Counted from the stretch's first letter, positions 51,598-60,885 are shown. The stretch is DNA of 64,000 nucleotides from Actinoplanes campanulatus (GCF_014647795.1 NZ_BMPW01000005.1:310001-374000), one strand, 5' to 3'. The notes: generated from the sequence alone by a model not told the origin. Numbers and translations: made by a program.

Positions 51598-53283
51598 CTA
51601 TCTGCGCATGGCCTCGCGCACGTTGATCAGCAGAACCAGGAGCGCCGCGGCGAAGAAGGTGAACGTGACGACGTAGCGGCCGTCGTACCAGAGCAGGACC
51701 AGTGCCCCGATCGCGGCAGCCGCCAGGATCAGGCGCAGCAGGACGGCCAGGAACTTGCCGCGGACCAGGCCCTCCACGGCGAGCAGGCCGAGCAGCAGGG
51801 CCAGGGCGATGTCGCTTCCCCCGGTGCCGAACGGGAAGGCGAGGGCGCCGAGCGCGCCGAGGATCAGGGGGGTGCTCAGAACCGCCCACCACGACATGAT
51901 CCGGCCACGGAGGCCGATGGCGGGTTCCAGCGGGACCCGGCGGTGCAGCAGGTGGGCGTGCGGGTGGTCGGTCAGCGGCGCGGCGGTGGCGGCGCCGGCC
52001 AGTTCGTCGGCGAGGCGGGTGTGCTCCATGCGCAGGTTGAGCAGCCGGCGTTCCTCCGGGAGCAGGCCGCGGACCTCGGCCGAGCCGGCCGGGAGCCCGG
52101 CCGCGGCGACGGCGAGTTCCTGCCGCAGGGTGGTGATCTGGTCGTCGAGGGCGGCGAGGCGGTCGTGGTCGCGTTGCAGGCGGGTCTCGGCGAGTTTGCG
52201 TTCGGCCTCCGGGTTGGGGGCGACCTTCGCGAGGCCGGCCCAGCCGACCGGGTCGGCCCAGGGCTGCCGGACCATGCCGGTGCGGCTGTAGCGGGGGCCG
52301 GCCGGGCCGCGTTCGCCGCCGAGCCGGTCGCGGGTGTCGCGGCCCCACAGGCCGCGGTAGTCGCGGATCCACGGGGTGTCGTCGTCGATCAGGACCGGGT
52401 GCCACGGTTCGTCGTGGCCGGGGCCGACGGCGCGGCCGTCGCCGCGGGCGTAGTCGACGTACGGGATGCCGACCGACGGGTGGTGCTCATGGTGCCAGGG
52501 CGCGAACAGCCGGGCCGACCAGCGCAGCGCCCCGACCAGGCCGCGCAGTTTCGGCGGCTTGACCGTGATCAGGTAGTCGCCGGGCAGGTAGGCGCCGGAG
52601 TGCGAACCGGCGCCGACGAACACGACCGGGTGCCGGCCGGCGTAGACCGTGAGGTCCGGGTCGTCCCAGCGGCGCCGCAGGTCGTCGCCGGTCTCCTCGT
52701 GGGCGGAGAAAACCACCCAGCGGGGCGGCGGCAGCCCGTCCGGGCCGGTGACGGTGCCGTCGAGGTAGACGGTGACCTGTTCCCAGTCGCCCTCGTGCTC
52801 GTTGACTCCGCCGAACGCCGACCGCCAGTTGTTGAAGCTGTAGAAGTACCAGTACTGGCAGACGATCCACGGGTCGTCGCGCAGCACCCGGCCGTAGTAG
52901 GTGGGCTGGTCCGCCCGGAGGTGGTCGCGTTGCAGCAGGAAGGACTGGGCGGCGCTGCCGCCGGGCACGCTGCCGCGAAACAGCAGGGAGAACCGGTTGA
53001 TGGCGTCGACCAGCCGGGCGGTCGGGCCGACCGAGGCGAGCCGGCTGGACCGGCGCAGGTGGGGTGGGCGTTCCCGGAGCGGGATGTGCGCGTGCCTGTC
53101 GTTGGCGCCGATGCCGGAGAGCGAGTAGCCGCCGGCGGCGGGCAGCCGGTCCAGGGTGAGCCCGCCCGGGGGCGCCTCCTGCTCCGGGCCGCTGCCGGGC
53201 CGGGCACGCCACAGGCTGGCCCGGCCCACATAGCGTTCGACCGAGACGGGGAAGAAGTACTCCCCCTCGGTGAACCGGGCCAC
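51598..53283 (-). CDS. Vps62-like domain protein with C-terminal membrane helices
   Basis: Conserved motifs QYWYFYSFNNW and NEHEGDWEQVTVYLD, followed by VFVGAGSHSGAY, match the Vps62-related family. A coiled coil lies at about 365-435 and three to four membrane spans at about 475-555, ending in a cytoplasmic tail. The only canonical start is GTG at 53283, but twenty further codons upstream still read as good protein (DDLRLLRAYEP), ended by an in-frame stop at 53341-53343. It is probably a membrane protein with a large soluble domain; function unknown. Followed 9 bases later by the NYN-LOTUS gene. Confidence 0.75.
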   Translation of the reverse strand: MARFTEGEYFFPVSVERYVGRASLWRARPGSGPEQEAPPGGLTLDRLPAAGGYSLSGIGANDRHAHIPLRERPPHLRRSSRLASVGPTARLVDAINRFSLLFRGSVPGGSAAQSFLLQRDHLRADQPTYYGRVLRDDPWIVCQYWYFYSFNNWRSAFGGVNEHEGDWEQVTVYLDGTVTGPDGLPPPRWVVFSAHEETGDDLRRRWDDPDLTVYAGRHPVVFVGAGSHSGAYLPGDYLITVKPPKLRGLVGALRWSARLFAPWHHEHHPSVGIPYVDYARGDGRAVGPGHDEPWHPVLIDDDTPWIRDYRGLWGRDTRDRLGGERGPAGPRYSRTGMVRQPWADPVGWAGLAKVAPNPEAERKLAETRLQRDHDRLAALDDQITTLRQELAVAAAGLPAGSAEVRGLLPEERRLLNLRMEHTRLADELAGAATAAPLTDHPHAHLLHRRVPLEPAIGLRGRIMSWWAVLSTPLILGALGALAFPFGTGGSDIALALLLGLLAVEGLVRGKFLAVLLRLILAAAAIGALVLLWYDGRYVVTFTFFAAALLVLLINVREAMRR

Positions 53284-53377
53284 CGGTTCGTAGGCGCGCA
53301 GCAGGCGCAGGTCGTCCTCGATAACCCCGAGGTTAGCGGCTCACCGAACGGCCGTTGTTCAGGGCCGGTGCACCCTT

Positions 53378-53387
53378 TAATCGATTA
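53378..53387. promoter_or_regulatory. AT-rich palindrome in promoter region of the M1 peptidase gene
   Basis: TAATCGATTA is a perfect 10-bp palindrome in a stretch (53376-53397) unusually AT-rich for this genome, 28 bases before the peptidase start. It may be an operator or part of the promoter. Confidence 0.35.
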
Positions 53388-53414
53388 TTTTAAATGCATT
53401 GGTACGTTGCCCGG

Positions 53415-54914
53415 ATGAGACCCATGCTCGGCAGGACCGTCGCCGTCACCGCGGCCGTCCTCACCGTCGTCCTCGGCATCCAGGCCGGCGCCCAGGCCGC
53501 CCCCACCCCCGGCAGCCCCGGCATCGGCGACGTCTACTACCCGGAGTACGGCAACGGCGGCTACGACGTCGGCCACTACGACATCCGCCTGCGCTACTAC
53601 CCGGACACCGACCGCCTGACCGGCACCACCACGATTCTCGCCACCGCCACCCAGGACCTGTCCGCCGTCAACCTGGACTTCGCCCTGGCCACCCAGTCGG
53701 TGCGGGTCAACAACCGGGCCGCCACCTTCACCCGGCAGAGCGACCACGAACTGGTCGTCACCCCGGCCCGCCCGATCACCAAGGGCAGCCAGGTGACGAT
53801 CGTGGTCCAGTACGACGACATCCCGTCACAGGTCGTGGCGTCCGGCTTCACCTCGTGGAACCGCACGGCCGACGGCGCGCTCGCCGTCAACGAACCGGAG
53901 ATCGCCTGGTGGTGGTACCCGAGCAACGACCACCCCACCGACAAGGCCAGTTTCGACGTGTCGGTGCTGGTTCCGGACGGCGTCGAGGTGATCTCCAACG
54001 GCACCCCGACCCGGTGGGCGCAGCAGGCGCTCGTGGACTGGGACCGCTGGTCGTGGCGGCAGGAGCGGCCGCAGGCCACCTATCTGACGTTCCTGGCGAT
54101 CGGTGACTTCGACACGTACCGGGACACCTCCGCCGACGGCAGCCCGATCGTCACGGCCTACAACACCCGGCTCGACGCGACCACCGCGGCGGCGGCCCGG
54201 GCCAGCGTGGAGCGCAGCGACGAGATCATCGACTGGGCGGCCGGCAAGTTCGGGCCCTACGCGTTCACCGCCCGCGGCGGCGTGGTCACCGGCATCAACG
54301 ATCAGGGCTTCGCCCTGGAGACCCAGACCCGTCCGGTGTACGACGGAGTCTCCTTCACCCGCGGCAGCAACAACTCGCTCGTGGTCCACGAACTGGCGCA
54401 CCAGTGGTTCGGCGACTCGGTGGCGCTCGGCCAGTGGAAGGACATCTGGCTCAACGAGGGCTTCGCGTCGTACGCCCAGTGGCTGTGGTCGGAGGACCAG
54501 AACGAGGGCACGGCCGACGAGATCGCCGACTACGTCTACTCGGTCGCCCACCCCGCGAGCGACCCGTTCTGGCAGGTGCTGCCCGGCGACCCCGGCCCGG
54601 CTCGCCTGTTCCACAACGCGGTCTACGACCGTGGCGCGCTCACCGTCCACCACCTGCGCAAACTGGTCGGCGACGAGGACTTCTTCGCCATCCTGGCGGC
54701 GTGGACCAGCACCAACCGCGACGGTGATGGCACCACCCCGGAGTTCCAGGCGCTCGCCGAGAAGATCTCCGGCGTGGACCTGGACGGATTCCTGCAGACC
54801 TGGCTCTACACGCCCGGACGGCCCGACCTGGGAATCAGCACGCTGAGCGTCCCGTCCGAGCCGAAGTCGTGGCACCTGATCGAGGCGGCCGGCCAGCAGG
54901 CGCACCGGCACTGA
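53415..54914 (+). CDS. Secreted M1-family metallopeptidase
   Basis: The ATG at 53415 gives 499 residues with a signal peptide (hydrophobic 8-22, AQAAP cleavage). The catalytic zinc motif HELAHQ (325-330) with Glu348 in WLNEGFA marks the M1 aminopeptidase family; the N-terminal beta domain and the GFALETQTRP strand (in place of G-x-M-x-N) fit this family too. The C-terminal domain is short. It should trim peptides outside the cell. It stands alone, with a strong terminator downstream. Confidence 0.93.
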   Translation: MRPMLGRTVAVTAAVLTVVLGIQAGAQAAPTPGSPGIGDVYYPEYGNGGYDVGHYDIRLRYYPDTDRLTGTTTILATATQDLSAVNLDFALATQSVRVNNRAATFTRQSDHELVVTPARPITKGSQVTIVVQYDDIPSQVVASGFTSWNRTADGALAVNEPEIAWWWYPSNDHPTDKASFDVSVLVPDGVEVISNGTPTRWAQQALVDWDRWSWRQERPQATYLTFLAIGDFDTYRDTSADGSPIVTAYNTRLDATTAAAARASVERSDEIIDWAAGKFGPYAFTARGGVVTGINDQGFALETQTRPVYDGVSFTRGSNNSLVVHELAHQWFGDSVALGQWKDIWLNEGFASYAQWLWSEDQNEGTADEIADYVYSVAHPASDPFWQVLPGDPGPARLFHNAVYDRGALTVHHLRKLVGDEDFFAILAAWTSTNRDGDGTTPEFQALAEKISGVDLDGFLQTWLYTPGRPDLGISTLSVPSEPKSWHLIEAAGQQAHRH

Positions 54915-54925
54915 CACCGGTCACC

Positions 54926-54958
54926 CACGGCCGCCGCCCTCGTCCGGCGGCGGCCGTG
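54926..54958. terminator. Hairpin terminator after the M1 peptidase gene
   Basis: A perfect 13-bp stem (54926-54938 with 54946-54958) with a 7-base loop, 11 bases after the peptidase stop. Confidence 0.8.
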
Positions 54959-54986
54959 ATCCCGCGCCACGCCCATCGGGCTTGCT

Positions 54987-55015
54987 TTACCTGCAAAATC
55001 TAGCGAGCCTATAGG
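54987..55015 (+). promoter_or_regulatory. Possible promoter of the sulfonate operon
   Basis: TTACCT (54987) and TATAGG (55010) have a 17-base spacing and lie 22 bases before the ssuD start, with AAAGGG as ribosome site near 55025. This is a plausible sigma-A-type promoter. Confidence 0.4.
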
Positions 55016-55036
55016 TGTTGCGTTGAAAGGGCTCGC

Positions 55037-56191
55037 ATGTCTCTCAAATTCCACTGGTTCCTGCCCACCAACGGCGGCGACGGACGGCACGTCGTCGGCG
55101 GCGGTCACGGCGTCTCCGCAGGCGGCTCCGGCCGCCCCGCCGACGTCGCCTACCTCACCCAGGTGGCCCGCGCCGCCGAGGACAACGGCTTCGAGGCCGC
55201 CCTCACCCCGACCGGCGCCTGGTGCGAGGACGCCTGGCTGAGCACCGCGATGCTCAGCCAGACCACCGACCGCCTCAAGTTCCTGGTCGCGTTCCGGCCC
55301 GGCGTGATCTCGCCGTTCCTCGCCGCGCAGATGGCCGGCACCTTCCAGAACATGTCCGGCGGCCGCCTGCTGCTCAACGTCGTCACCGGCGGGGAGAGCC
55401 ACGAACAGCGGATGTACGGCGACTTCCTCGACAAGGACGCCCGCTACCGCCGCTGCGACGAGTTCCTGGAGATCGTGCGCCGCCTGTGGGCCGGTGAGAC
55501 CGTCGACTTCCGGGGCGATCACCTGTCGGTCGAGGCGGCCACCCTCAGCCAGATCCCGGACCCGATTCCGGAGGTCTACTTCGGCGGTTCCTCGCCGGCC
55601 GCCGGGATCGTCGCCGCCAAGCACGCCGACGTCTACCTGACCTGGGGCGAGCCGCCGGAAGCGGTGGCCGCGAAGATCGCGTGGATCCGCGAACTCGCAG
55701 CCGTTCAGGGCCGGACGATCCGGTTCGGCATCCGGATGCACACCATCACCCGCGACACCGCCGAGGAGGCGTGGGCCGAGGCCGACCGGCTGCTCGCCGG
55801 GATCTTGCCGGAGACGATCGCCAAGGTCCAGGCCGGGCTGCGGCTGTCCGAGTCGGAGGGCCAGCGGCGGATGCTGAACCTGCACGGCGGCAAGACCTCC
55901 GACCTGGAGATCTACCCCAACGTGTGGGCCGGCGTCGGCCTGGTCCGCGGCGGCGCCGGCACCGCCCTGGTCGGCAGCCACGAGCAGGTCGCCGACCGGA
56001 TCGCCGAGTACGCGGCGCTCGGCATCGAGGAGTTCGTGCTGTCGGCGTACCCACACCTCGAGGGCGCCTACTGGTTCGGCGAGGGCGTCCTGCCGATCCT
56101 GGCCGAACGCGGGCTGTGGAAGGACGAACGGCCACGCCGCCGGAGCAGCCCCACCGTGCCGTTCGCCGCCGTGGGACGAGCCGTGCGGTGA
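55037..56191 (+). CDS. ssuD: Alkanesulfonate monooxygenase, FMNH2-dependent
   Basis: The 384-residue protein is a luciferase-like monooxygenase of the SsuD family: FHWFLPTNGGDGRHV, FLVAFRPGVISPFLAAQMAGT, LLNVVTGGE, FGGSSPAAG and RFGIRMHTITRDT. It splits alkanesulfonates to aldehyde and sulfite, using FMNH2 supplied by a reductase not seen in the window. It is the first gene of an ssuD-A-C-B operon, which supports sulfur use when sulfate is scarce. Ribosome site AAAGGG. Confidence 0.93.
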   Translation: MSLKFHWFLPTNGGDGRHVVGGGHGVSAGGSGRPADVAYLTQVARAAEDNGFEAALTPTGAWCEDAWLSTAMLSQTTDRLKFLVAFRPGVISPFLAAQMAGTFQNMSGGRLLLNVVTGGESHEQRMYGDFLDKDARYRRCDEFLEIVRRLWAGETVDFRGDHLSVEAATLSQIPDPIPEVYFGGSSPAAGIVAAKHADVYLTWGEPPEAVAAKIAWIRELAAVQGRTIRFGIRMHTITRDTAEEAWAEADRLLAGILPETIAKVQAGLRLSESEGQRRMLNLHGGKTSDLEIYPNVWAGVGLVRGGAGTALVGSHEQVADRIAEYAALGIEEFVLSAYPHLEGAYWFGEGVLPILAERGLWKDERPRRRSSPTVPFAAVGRAVR

Positions 56192-56270
56192 CCAGGACGG
56201 CTGGCCGCTGGTGTTCCACCGTTCCGCCTTCGGGCGCGTTTCCCCGTACCGCTGAAAAGGAGATCTCCCC

Positions 56271-57221
56271 ATGCCCACCTCTCGCCGTCGTCTCCTGATC
56301 GGCGCCGCCGGCGCCGCTTTCCTCGCCGGCTGCGGCGGGACGGAATCCGGCGCGAGCGCCGACAGCGCCCCGGGGAAACTGCGCATCGGCTACCAGCGCT
56401 TCGGCGGGCTGAGCCTCGCCAAGGCCCGCGGCGACGCGCCCGACGCGGAATGGTCGCTGTTCGAGAGCGGTCCGGCGCTCACCGAGGCGCTCAAGGCCGG
56501 CGCCATCGACATCGGCCAGACCGGCGAGGCGCCACCCATCTTCGCCGCGGCCGGCAAGATCAACTTCAAGATCATCGGTACGAGCGAGCCCGTCCCCCAG
56601 GGTGAAGCCGTCCTGGTCAAGTCCGCCAAGGGGTACAGGACGTTCGCCGACCTCAAGGGCAAGACCGTCGCGCTGAACAAGGGCTCCAACGTCAACTGGC
56701 TGCTCGTGAAGCTCCTCGAACAGGCCAACCTGACCATCGACGACATCAACGTGAAGTACCTGAAACCCGCCGAGGGCCGCCCCGCCTTCGACTCGGATCA
56801 GGTCGACGCCTGGATCATCTGGGACCCGTACTTCGCGCTCGCCGAACAGCCCGGTGTCCAGATCCTGGCAGACGCCACCGGCCTCGCCAACAACCGCGAA
56901 TACCTGCTGGCCGCCCCGGAGGCGGTCACCGGCAAGGCCGACCTGATCCGCAGCTTCCTGGCCAAGTACCGGGCCACCACCGACTGGGGCATCGCCAACC
57001 CGGCCGAACGCGCGAAGATCCTCTCCCCCGAGCTGAAGATCGACGAGGCGACCACCACCCGCGCTCTGGCCCGCAGCGCCAAACCACTCACCCCGATCAC
57101 CCCGGAGATCGGCACCGAGTTGCAGACCATCGCAGACGGGTTCACGAAGCTCGGCCTCATCCCGGTCGAGGTGAAGATCGCCGAACGCATCGACGAGCAG
57201 TTCAACGAGGCCCTGCTGTGA
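56271..57221 (+). CDS. ssuA: Aliphatic sulfonate ABC transporter substrate-binding lipoprotein
   Basis: The 316-residue protein has a twin-arginine-like start (TSRRRLL) and lipobox LAGCGG, then the SsuA/NMT1 fold: GYQRFGGLSLAKA, EALKAGAIDIGQTGEAPPIFAAA, LKGKTVALNKGSN and VDAWIIWDPYF. It delivers sulfonates to the permease. The ribosome site AAAGGAG lies 7 bases before the start. Its stop overlaps the permease GTG by 4 bases. Confidence 0.93.
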   Translation: MPTSRRRLLIGAAGAAFLAGCGGTESGASADSAPGKLRIGYQRFGGLSLAKARGDAPDAEWSLFESGPALTEALKAGAIDIGQTGEAPPIFAAAGKINFKIIGTSEPVPQGEAVLVKSAKGYRTFADLKGKTVALNKGSNVNWLLVKLLEQANLTIDDINVKYLKPAEGRPAFDSDQVDAWIIWDPYFALAEQPGVQILADATGLANNREYLLAAPEAVTGKADLIRSFLAKYRATTDWGIANPAERAKILSPELKIDEATTTRALARSAKPLTPITPEIGTELQTIADGFTKLGLIPVEVKIAERIDEQFNEALL

Positions 57222-58039
57222 CCACGGTCGCCGACCCGCCCGCCCTGCGCAGCCGCACTCCCCTGCGGCGGCGCACCCGCGGTCCGCGCCGCTGGTACCG
57301 GCTGATCAGCCCACTCGCGCTGCTCGTGCTCTGGGAGACGGCCGCCCGCACCGGCGTCCTGCCCGAGGAGAAGGTGCCCGCCCCCAGCCTCGTCGCGCAG
57401 ACCGGCTGGCGGCTGGCCACCGAGGGACAGCTCAGCGAACACCTGCTCGACTCGCTCACCCGGGCCGCCGTCGGCCTGCTCATCGGCGGCACCCTGGCCG
57501 TGGCGCTGGCCGCCACGGCCGCCCTGCTGCGCATCGGCGACAACGCCATCGACCCGCCGGTGCAGATGGCCAGAATGCTGCCGCACCTCGGACTCGTGCC
57601 ACTGCTGATCATCTGGGTCGGCATCGGCGAGGAGCTGAAGATCAGCCTGGTCGCGCTGGGCAGCTTCTTCCCGCTCTACTTCAACACGTACGCCGGGATT
57701 CGCGACATCGACCAGCGGCTCGTCGAGGCCGCCAAGACGTGCGGGCTCAACCAGTGGGAGCGGCTGCGGCACGTGGTGCTGCCCGGCGCCCTGCCGTCGC
57801 TGTTCCTCGGCCTGCGGCTGGCGATCGGCGCCGGCTGGCTCAGCCTGGTCGTCGGCGAGCAGGTCAACGCCCAGACCGGCATCGGCTTCCTGATGATGGA
57901 GGCCCGCGAGTTCGCGCAGACCGACGTGGTCGTCTTCGGCCTGCTCGTCTACGCGGCTCTCGGCCTGCTCTCCGACACCCTGATCCGAATCGCGGAACGG
58001 AGGACCCTCGCATGGCGACGCGGCCTACAGGCGACCTGA
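57218..58039 (+). CDS. ssuC: Aliphatic sulfonate ABC transporter permease
   Basis: The 273-residue membrane protein has an Arg-rich N-terminus, six predicted spans and the EAA-type loop EAAKTCGLNQWERLRHVVLPGALP that contacts the ATPase. PHLGLVPLLIIWVGIGEELKI and GAGWLSLVVGEQV are typical of the SsuC/TauC family. It forms the channel for sulfonate uptake with ssuA and ssuB. It starts with GTG, coupled to ssuA. Confidence 0.93.
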   Translation: MTTVADPPALRSRTPLRRRTRGPRRWYRLISPLALLVLWETAARTGVLPEEKVPAPSLVAQTGWRLATEGQLSEHLLDSLTRAAVGLLIGGTLAVALAATAALLRIGDNAIDPPVQMARMLPHLGLVPLLIIWVGIGEELKISLVALGSFFPLYFNTYAGIRDIDQRLVEAAKTCGLNQWERLRHVVLPGALPSLFLGLRLAIGAGWLSLVVGEQVNAQTGIGFLMMEAREFAQTDVVVFGLLVYAALGLLSDTLIRIAERRTLAWRRGLQAT

Positions 58040-58728
58040 CCGTGCAGGTCACCGGCCTGCGCCGGGCTTTCGGCGACACGGTCGTCCTGGACGGCGCCGA
58101 CCTCACCGTCGGCCGCGGCGAGGTGGTCGCGCTGCTCGGCGGTAGCGGCTCCGGCAAGAGCACCCTGCTGCGCGCGCTCGCCGGACTCGACCCGGAGGCC
58201 ACCGGCGACATCACCGTCCCCGACCACTACGGCGTCGTCTTCCAGGAGCACCGCCTGCTGCCGTGGAAGCGGGTCGCCGACAACGTGGCGCTCGGTGTGC
58301 CCGGCGCGGGCGCCCGGGCCCGCGCGCTCGCCGCCCTCACCGAGGTGGGCCTCGGCGACCGCGGTGACGCCTGGCCGGCCGAGCTGTCCGGCGGCCAGGC
58401 CCAGCGGGTCGCGGTCGCCCGCGCCCTGGTCCGCGAGCCGGAGCTGCTGCTGCTCGACGAGCCGTTCGGCGCCCTCGACGCGCTGACCCGGCTGCGGATG
58501 CAACAGTTGCTGCAGCGCCTGCGCGACCGGCACGGCTTCGCCGCCCTGCTGGTCACCCACGACGTAGACGAGGCGCTCCTGCTGGCCGACCGGGCGCTGG
58601 TCCTGGAGGGCGGGCGGATCGCCGAGGAGCTACCGATCGGCCTGCCGCGCCCGCGTCACCAGGACGATCCCGGCTTCGGCGGACTGCGCCGCCACCTGCT
58701 CGACCGTCTGGGTGTGCCGGCCGCCTGA
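58012..58728 (+). CDS. ssuB: Aliphatic sulfonate ABC transporter ATPase
   Basis: The ATG at 58012 gives 238 residues, overlapping the permease end by 28 bases. Walker A GGSGSGKST, Q-loop VFQEHRLLPW, signature LSGGQAQRVAVA, Walker B LLLLDEPF and switch His in VTHDVDEA are all intact. Family: nitrate/sulfonate/taurine importer ATPases. It drives sulfonate uptake and ends the operon. Confidence 0.94.
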   Translation: MATRPTGDLTVQVTGLRRAFGDTVVLDGADLTVGRGEVVALLGGSGSGKSTLLRALAGLDPEATGDITVPDHYGVVFQEHRLLPWKRVADNVALGVPGAGARARALAALTEVGLGDRGDAWPAELSGGQAQRVAVARALVREPELLLLDEPFGALDALTRLRMQQLLQRLRDRHGFAALLVTHDVDEALLLADRALVLEGGRIAEELPIGLPRPRHQDDPGFGGLRRHLLDRLGVPAA

Positions 58729-58747
58729 AGCCCGCTGAGCCCGACGT

Positions 58748-58778
58748 TTGACCTTCGCCCCGGGTGAAGGTCGAGACT
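58748..58778 (+). promoter_or_regulatory. MerR-type promoter and operator
   Basis: A dyad GACCTTC-(9)-GAAGGTC (58750-58756 and 58766-58772) lies between a -35 TTGACC (58748) and a likely -10 GAGACT (58773), spaced 19 bases. That stretched spacing with a central dyad is the hallmark of MerR-controlled promoters. The gene would be autoregulated and nearly leaderless, since the ATG is at 58786. Confidence 0.7.
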
Positions 58779-58785
58779 TGGCGGC

Positions 58786-59565
58786 ATGGACGGACTCCTG
58801 CCGATCGGCGCGTTCTCCCGGGCGACGCTGATCTCGGCCAACACGTTGCGGGCCTACCACGAGTCGGGGCTGCTGGAACCGGCCGTGGTCGACCCGCGTA
58901 CCGGGTACCGCGGCTACCGGGTCGCCCAGTTCGGGGACGCGGCGGTCATCCGGCACCTGCGGGAGCTCGATGTGCCGCTGGCCGCGATCCGGGAGATCCT
59001 GGCCGCCCGCGATCCGGAGGTCACCCGGCGGCTGCTGGCCGAGCACCGGGACCGGACGCTCGAACGGGCCGCCCACCTGGAACGGGTGCTGCGCACCACC
59101 GGCGAACTGCTGGACGCGCCGGAGATGGTGACCCCGGCCGCGGTCATCGAGCGGGTCCTGCCGCCGGTCCGCGCGTTCACCATCACCCGCGAGGTGGCCG
59201 AGGACGACTTCGCCGGGTTCCTCGGCGAGGCGTTTCGGCAGCTCACAGCGGTCGCCGCGGTGGGGCCGCCGGGCGCCGTGTTCCCGGCCGAGTACCGGGA
59301 CGAACCGGTGCCGGTGACCGCCTACATGCCCGCCGACGACGGCCCCGCCCTGCTGCCGGGCGGGCGGTTCGCGGTCTTCGAGTTCACCGGGCCGTACCGG
59401 GAGATGACCGCCGGATACCGCTCGCTGGGCGCCTGGCTGGCCGGAACCGGGATGGCCATCGCCGGGCCGGTCCGGGAGTCCTACCTGGTCGGCCCGGGCG
59501 ACGGCGTGCCCGAGGACGGCTATCGCACCGACATCTGCTGGCCCCTACACCTCACGGAGGAATGA
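58786..59565 (+). CDS. MerR-family regulator with GyrI-like effector domain
   Basis: The 259-residue protein has an N-terminal MerR winged helix (LPIGAFSRATLISANTLRAYHESGLL, PRTGYRGYRVAQ), a coiled-coil dimerisation helix (60-105) and a GyrI-like ligand-binding domain (about 120-259) like BmrR, a multidrug sensor. It should bind the dyad just upstream and respond to a small molecule. It is followed by a VOC protein whose start overlaps its stop (ATGATG). Confidence 0.9.
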   Translation: MDGLLPIGAFSRATLISANTLRAYHESGLLEPAVVDPRTGYRGYRVAQFGDAAVIRHLRELDVPLAAIREILAARDPEVTRRLLAEHRDRTLERAAHLERVLRTTGELLDAPEMVTPAAVIERVLPPVRAFTITREVAEDDFAGFLGEAFRQLTAVAAVGPPGAVFPAEYRDEPVPVTAYMPADDGPALLPGGRFAVFEFTGPYREMTAGYRSLGAWLAGTGMAIAGPVRESYLVGPGDGVPEDGYRTDICWPLHLTEE

Positions 59566-59909
59566 TGCTCAAGCTGGAGAACATCACATTCGACTGCGCC
59601 GACGCCGCGGAGCTGGCCGGATTCTGGTCACGGGCGCTGGAACGGCCGGTCGACGACGGCGCCAACCGGTTCCACGCCACCATCGGCTCGGCCGACGCCG
59701 GGCCAACGCTCATGTTCCTCCAGGTCGGCGAGCACAAGGCGGCGAAGAACCGCTGCCATCTCGACTTCTCCTCCGACGACCGGGAGGCCGAGGTCAAGCG
59801 TCTGCTCGACCTCGGCGCGACCCACGAGGCCGAACACGATGAGTACGGCGTCCGCTGGACGGTCCTGCGCGATCCCTCGGGCAACGAGTTCTGCGTCGCG
59901 GGCGTATAG
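59565..59909 (+). CDS. VOC-family (glyoxalase/bleomycin-resistance-like) protein
   Basis: The 114-residue protein has the VOC fold pattern: LENITFDCADAAELAGFWSRAL, HLDFSSDDREAEVKRLLDLGA and VLRDPSGNEFCV. This family includes metal-dependent enzymes and drug-binding resistance proteins; the substrate is unknown. The ATG at 59565 (GGAGG 5 bases before) is better spaced than the ATG at 59562. Co-transcribed with the MerR regulator, it may be its target effector. Confidence 0.88.
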   Translation: MLKLENITFDCADAAELAGFWSRALERPVDDGANRFHATIGSADAGPTLMFLQVGEHKAAKNRCHLDFSSDDREAEVKRLLDLGATHEAEHDEYGVRWTVLRDPSGNEFCVAGV

Positions 59910-60021
59910 TCGGCGGCACTCCGCTTCCGGCTCAGGAGACACGTCGCAGACGAGCCCGGGACCCCGCTGACGGGGAGGAGGTGGCGACTCGATGTTCGCT
60001 GCCTGCCTTACGGAGATTCAC

Positions 60022-60885
60022 ATGGATTTCGGCCTCGGCCTCCCCATCAGCGCACCCGCCCGCCTGCTCGACTGGGCCCGCTCGGCGGAAGCACACCGCT
60101 TCGACAGCCTGGCCCTGCTGGACCGGCTGACCTTCGACAACCCCGAACCGTTGATCACCCTGGCCGCCCTGGCCGGCGCCACCTCCCGCATCCGCCTGCA
60201 GACCGAGGTGCTGCTCGGCCCGCTCCGGCAGACCGCTCTGCTCGCCAAGCAGGTTGCCACGCTGGACCGGATGTCCGGCGGCCGGTTCGTGCTCGGTATC
60301 GGCGTCGGCGGGCGGGCCGACGACCACGACGCCGCCGGCACCCCGCTCCACCGGCGGGGACGCGCCCTCGACGAGCAACTGCCCGCCCTCCGCCGGATCT
60401 GGCAGGGTAGGCCGTACGCCGGGGCGACGATCGGCCCGCGTCCCGTCACCGCGACCGGCCCGGAGATCCTCATCGGAGGATTCGCCCGGCCGGCGCTGCG
60501 ACGGATCGCGGAACACGCCGACGGTTTCCTCTGCGCGGCCCCGCTGTCCTGGGCCGGGCCCCTGGTGGAGACCGTGCACGAGGAGTGGGCGGCGGCCGGC
60601 CGCGCCGGCCGCCCCCGGCTGGTCTGCCAGATCAACGTGGCGGTCGGCTCGGCCGCCGTGGTCGAGCAGGCCAACCGGGCGGTCGCCGACTACTACGCCT
60701 TCACCGGCCGGGCCGGCTGGGGCGCACCGATGACCGATCCGGCCCAGATCGCCGAAACGGTGGAGGCATACCGCGAGTTCGGCGCCGACGAACTCGTCCT
60801 CTACTGCTACGGCGAGGACCCGTCGCAGGTCGGGGCCCTCGCCGAGATCGTGCGTCAGCCGAGGGCACCGGCCAGCTCGGGGTAG
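60022..60885 (+). CDS. F420-type LLM-class oxidoreductase
   Basis: The ATG at 60022 (GGAG 8 bases upstream) gives 287 residues: MDFGLGLPI, LLDRLTFDNPEPLITLAALAGAT, LGPLRQTALLAKQVATLDRMSGGRFVLGIG and LIGGFARPALRRIAEHADGF mark a luciferase-like (LLM) oxidoreductase. Sequence features suggest F420 rather than FMN, but the cofactor is inferred. The last 31 bases overlap a convergent gene. Substrate unknown. Confidence 0.85.
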   Translation: MDFGLGLPISAPARLLDWARSAEAHRFDSLALLDRLTFDNPEPLITLAALAGATSRIRLQTEVLLGPLRQTALLAKQVATLDRMSGGRFVLGIGVGGRADDHDAAGTPLHRRGRALDEQLPALRRIWQGRPYAGATIGPRPVTATGPEILIGGFARPALRRIAEHADGFLCAAPLSWAGPLVETVHEEWAAAGRAGRPRLVCQINVAVGSAAVVEQANRAVADYYAFTGRAGWGAPMTDPAQIAETVEAYREFGADELVLYCYGEDPSQVGALAEIVRQPRAPASSG

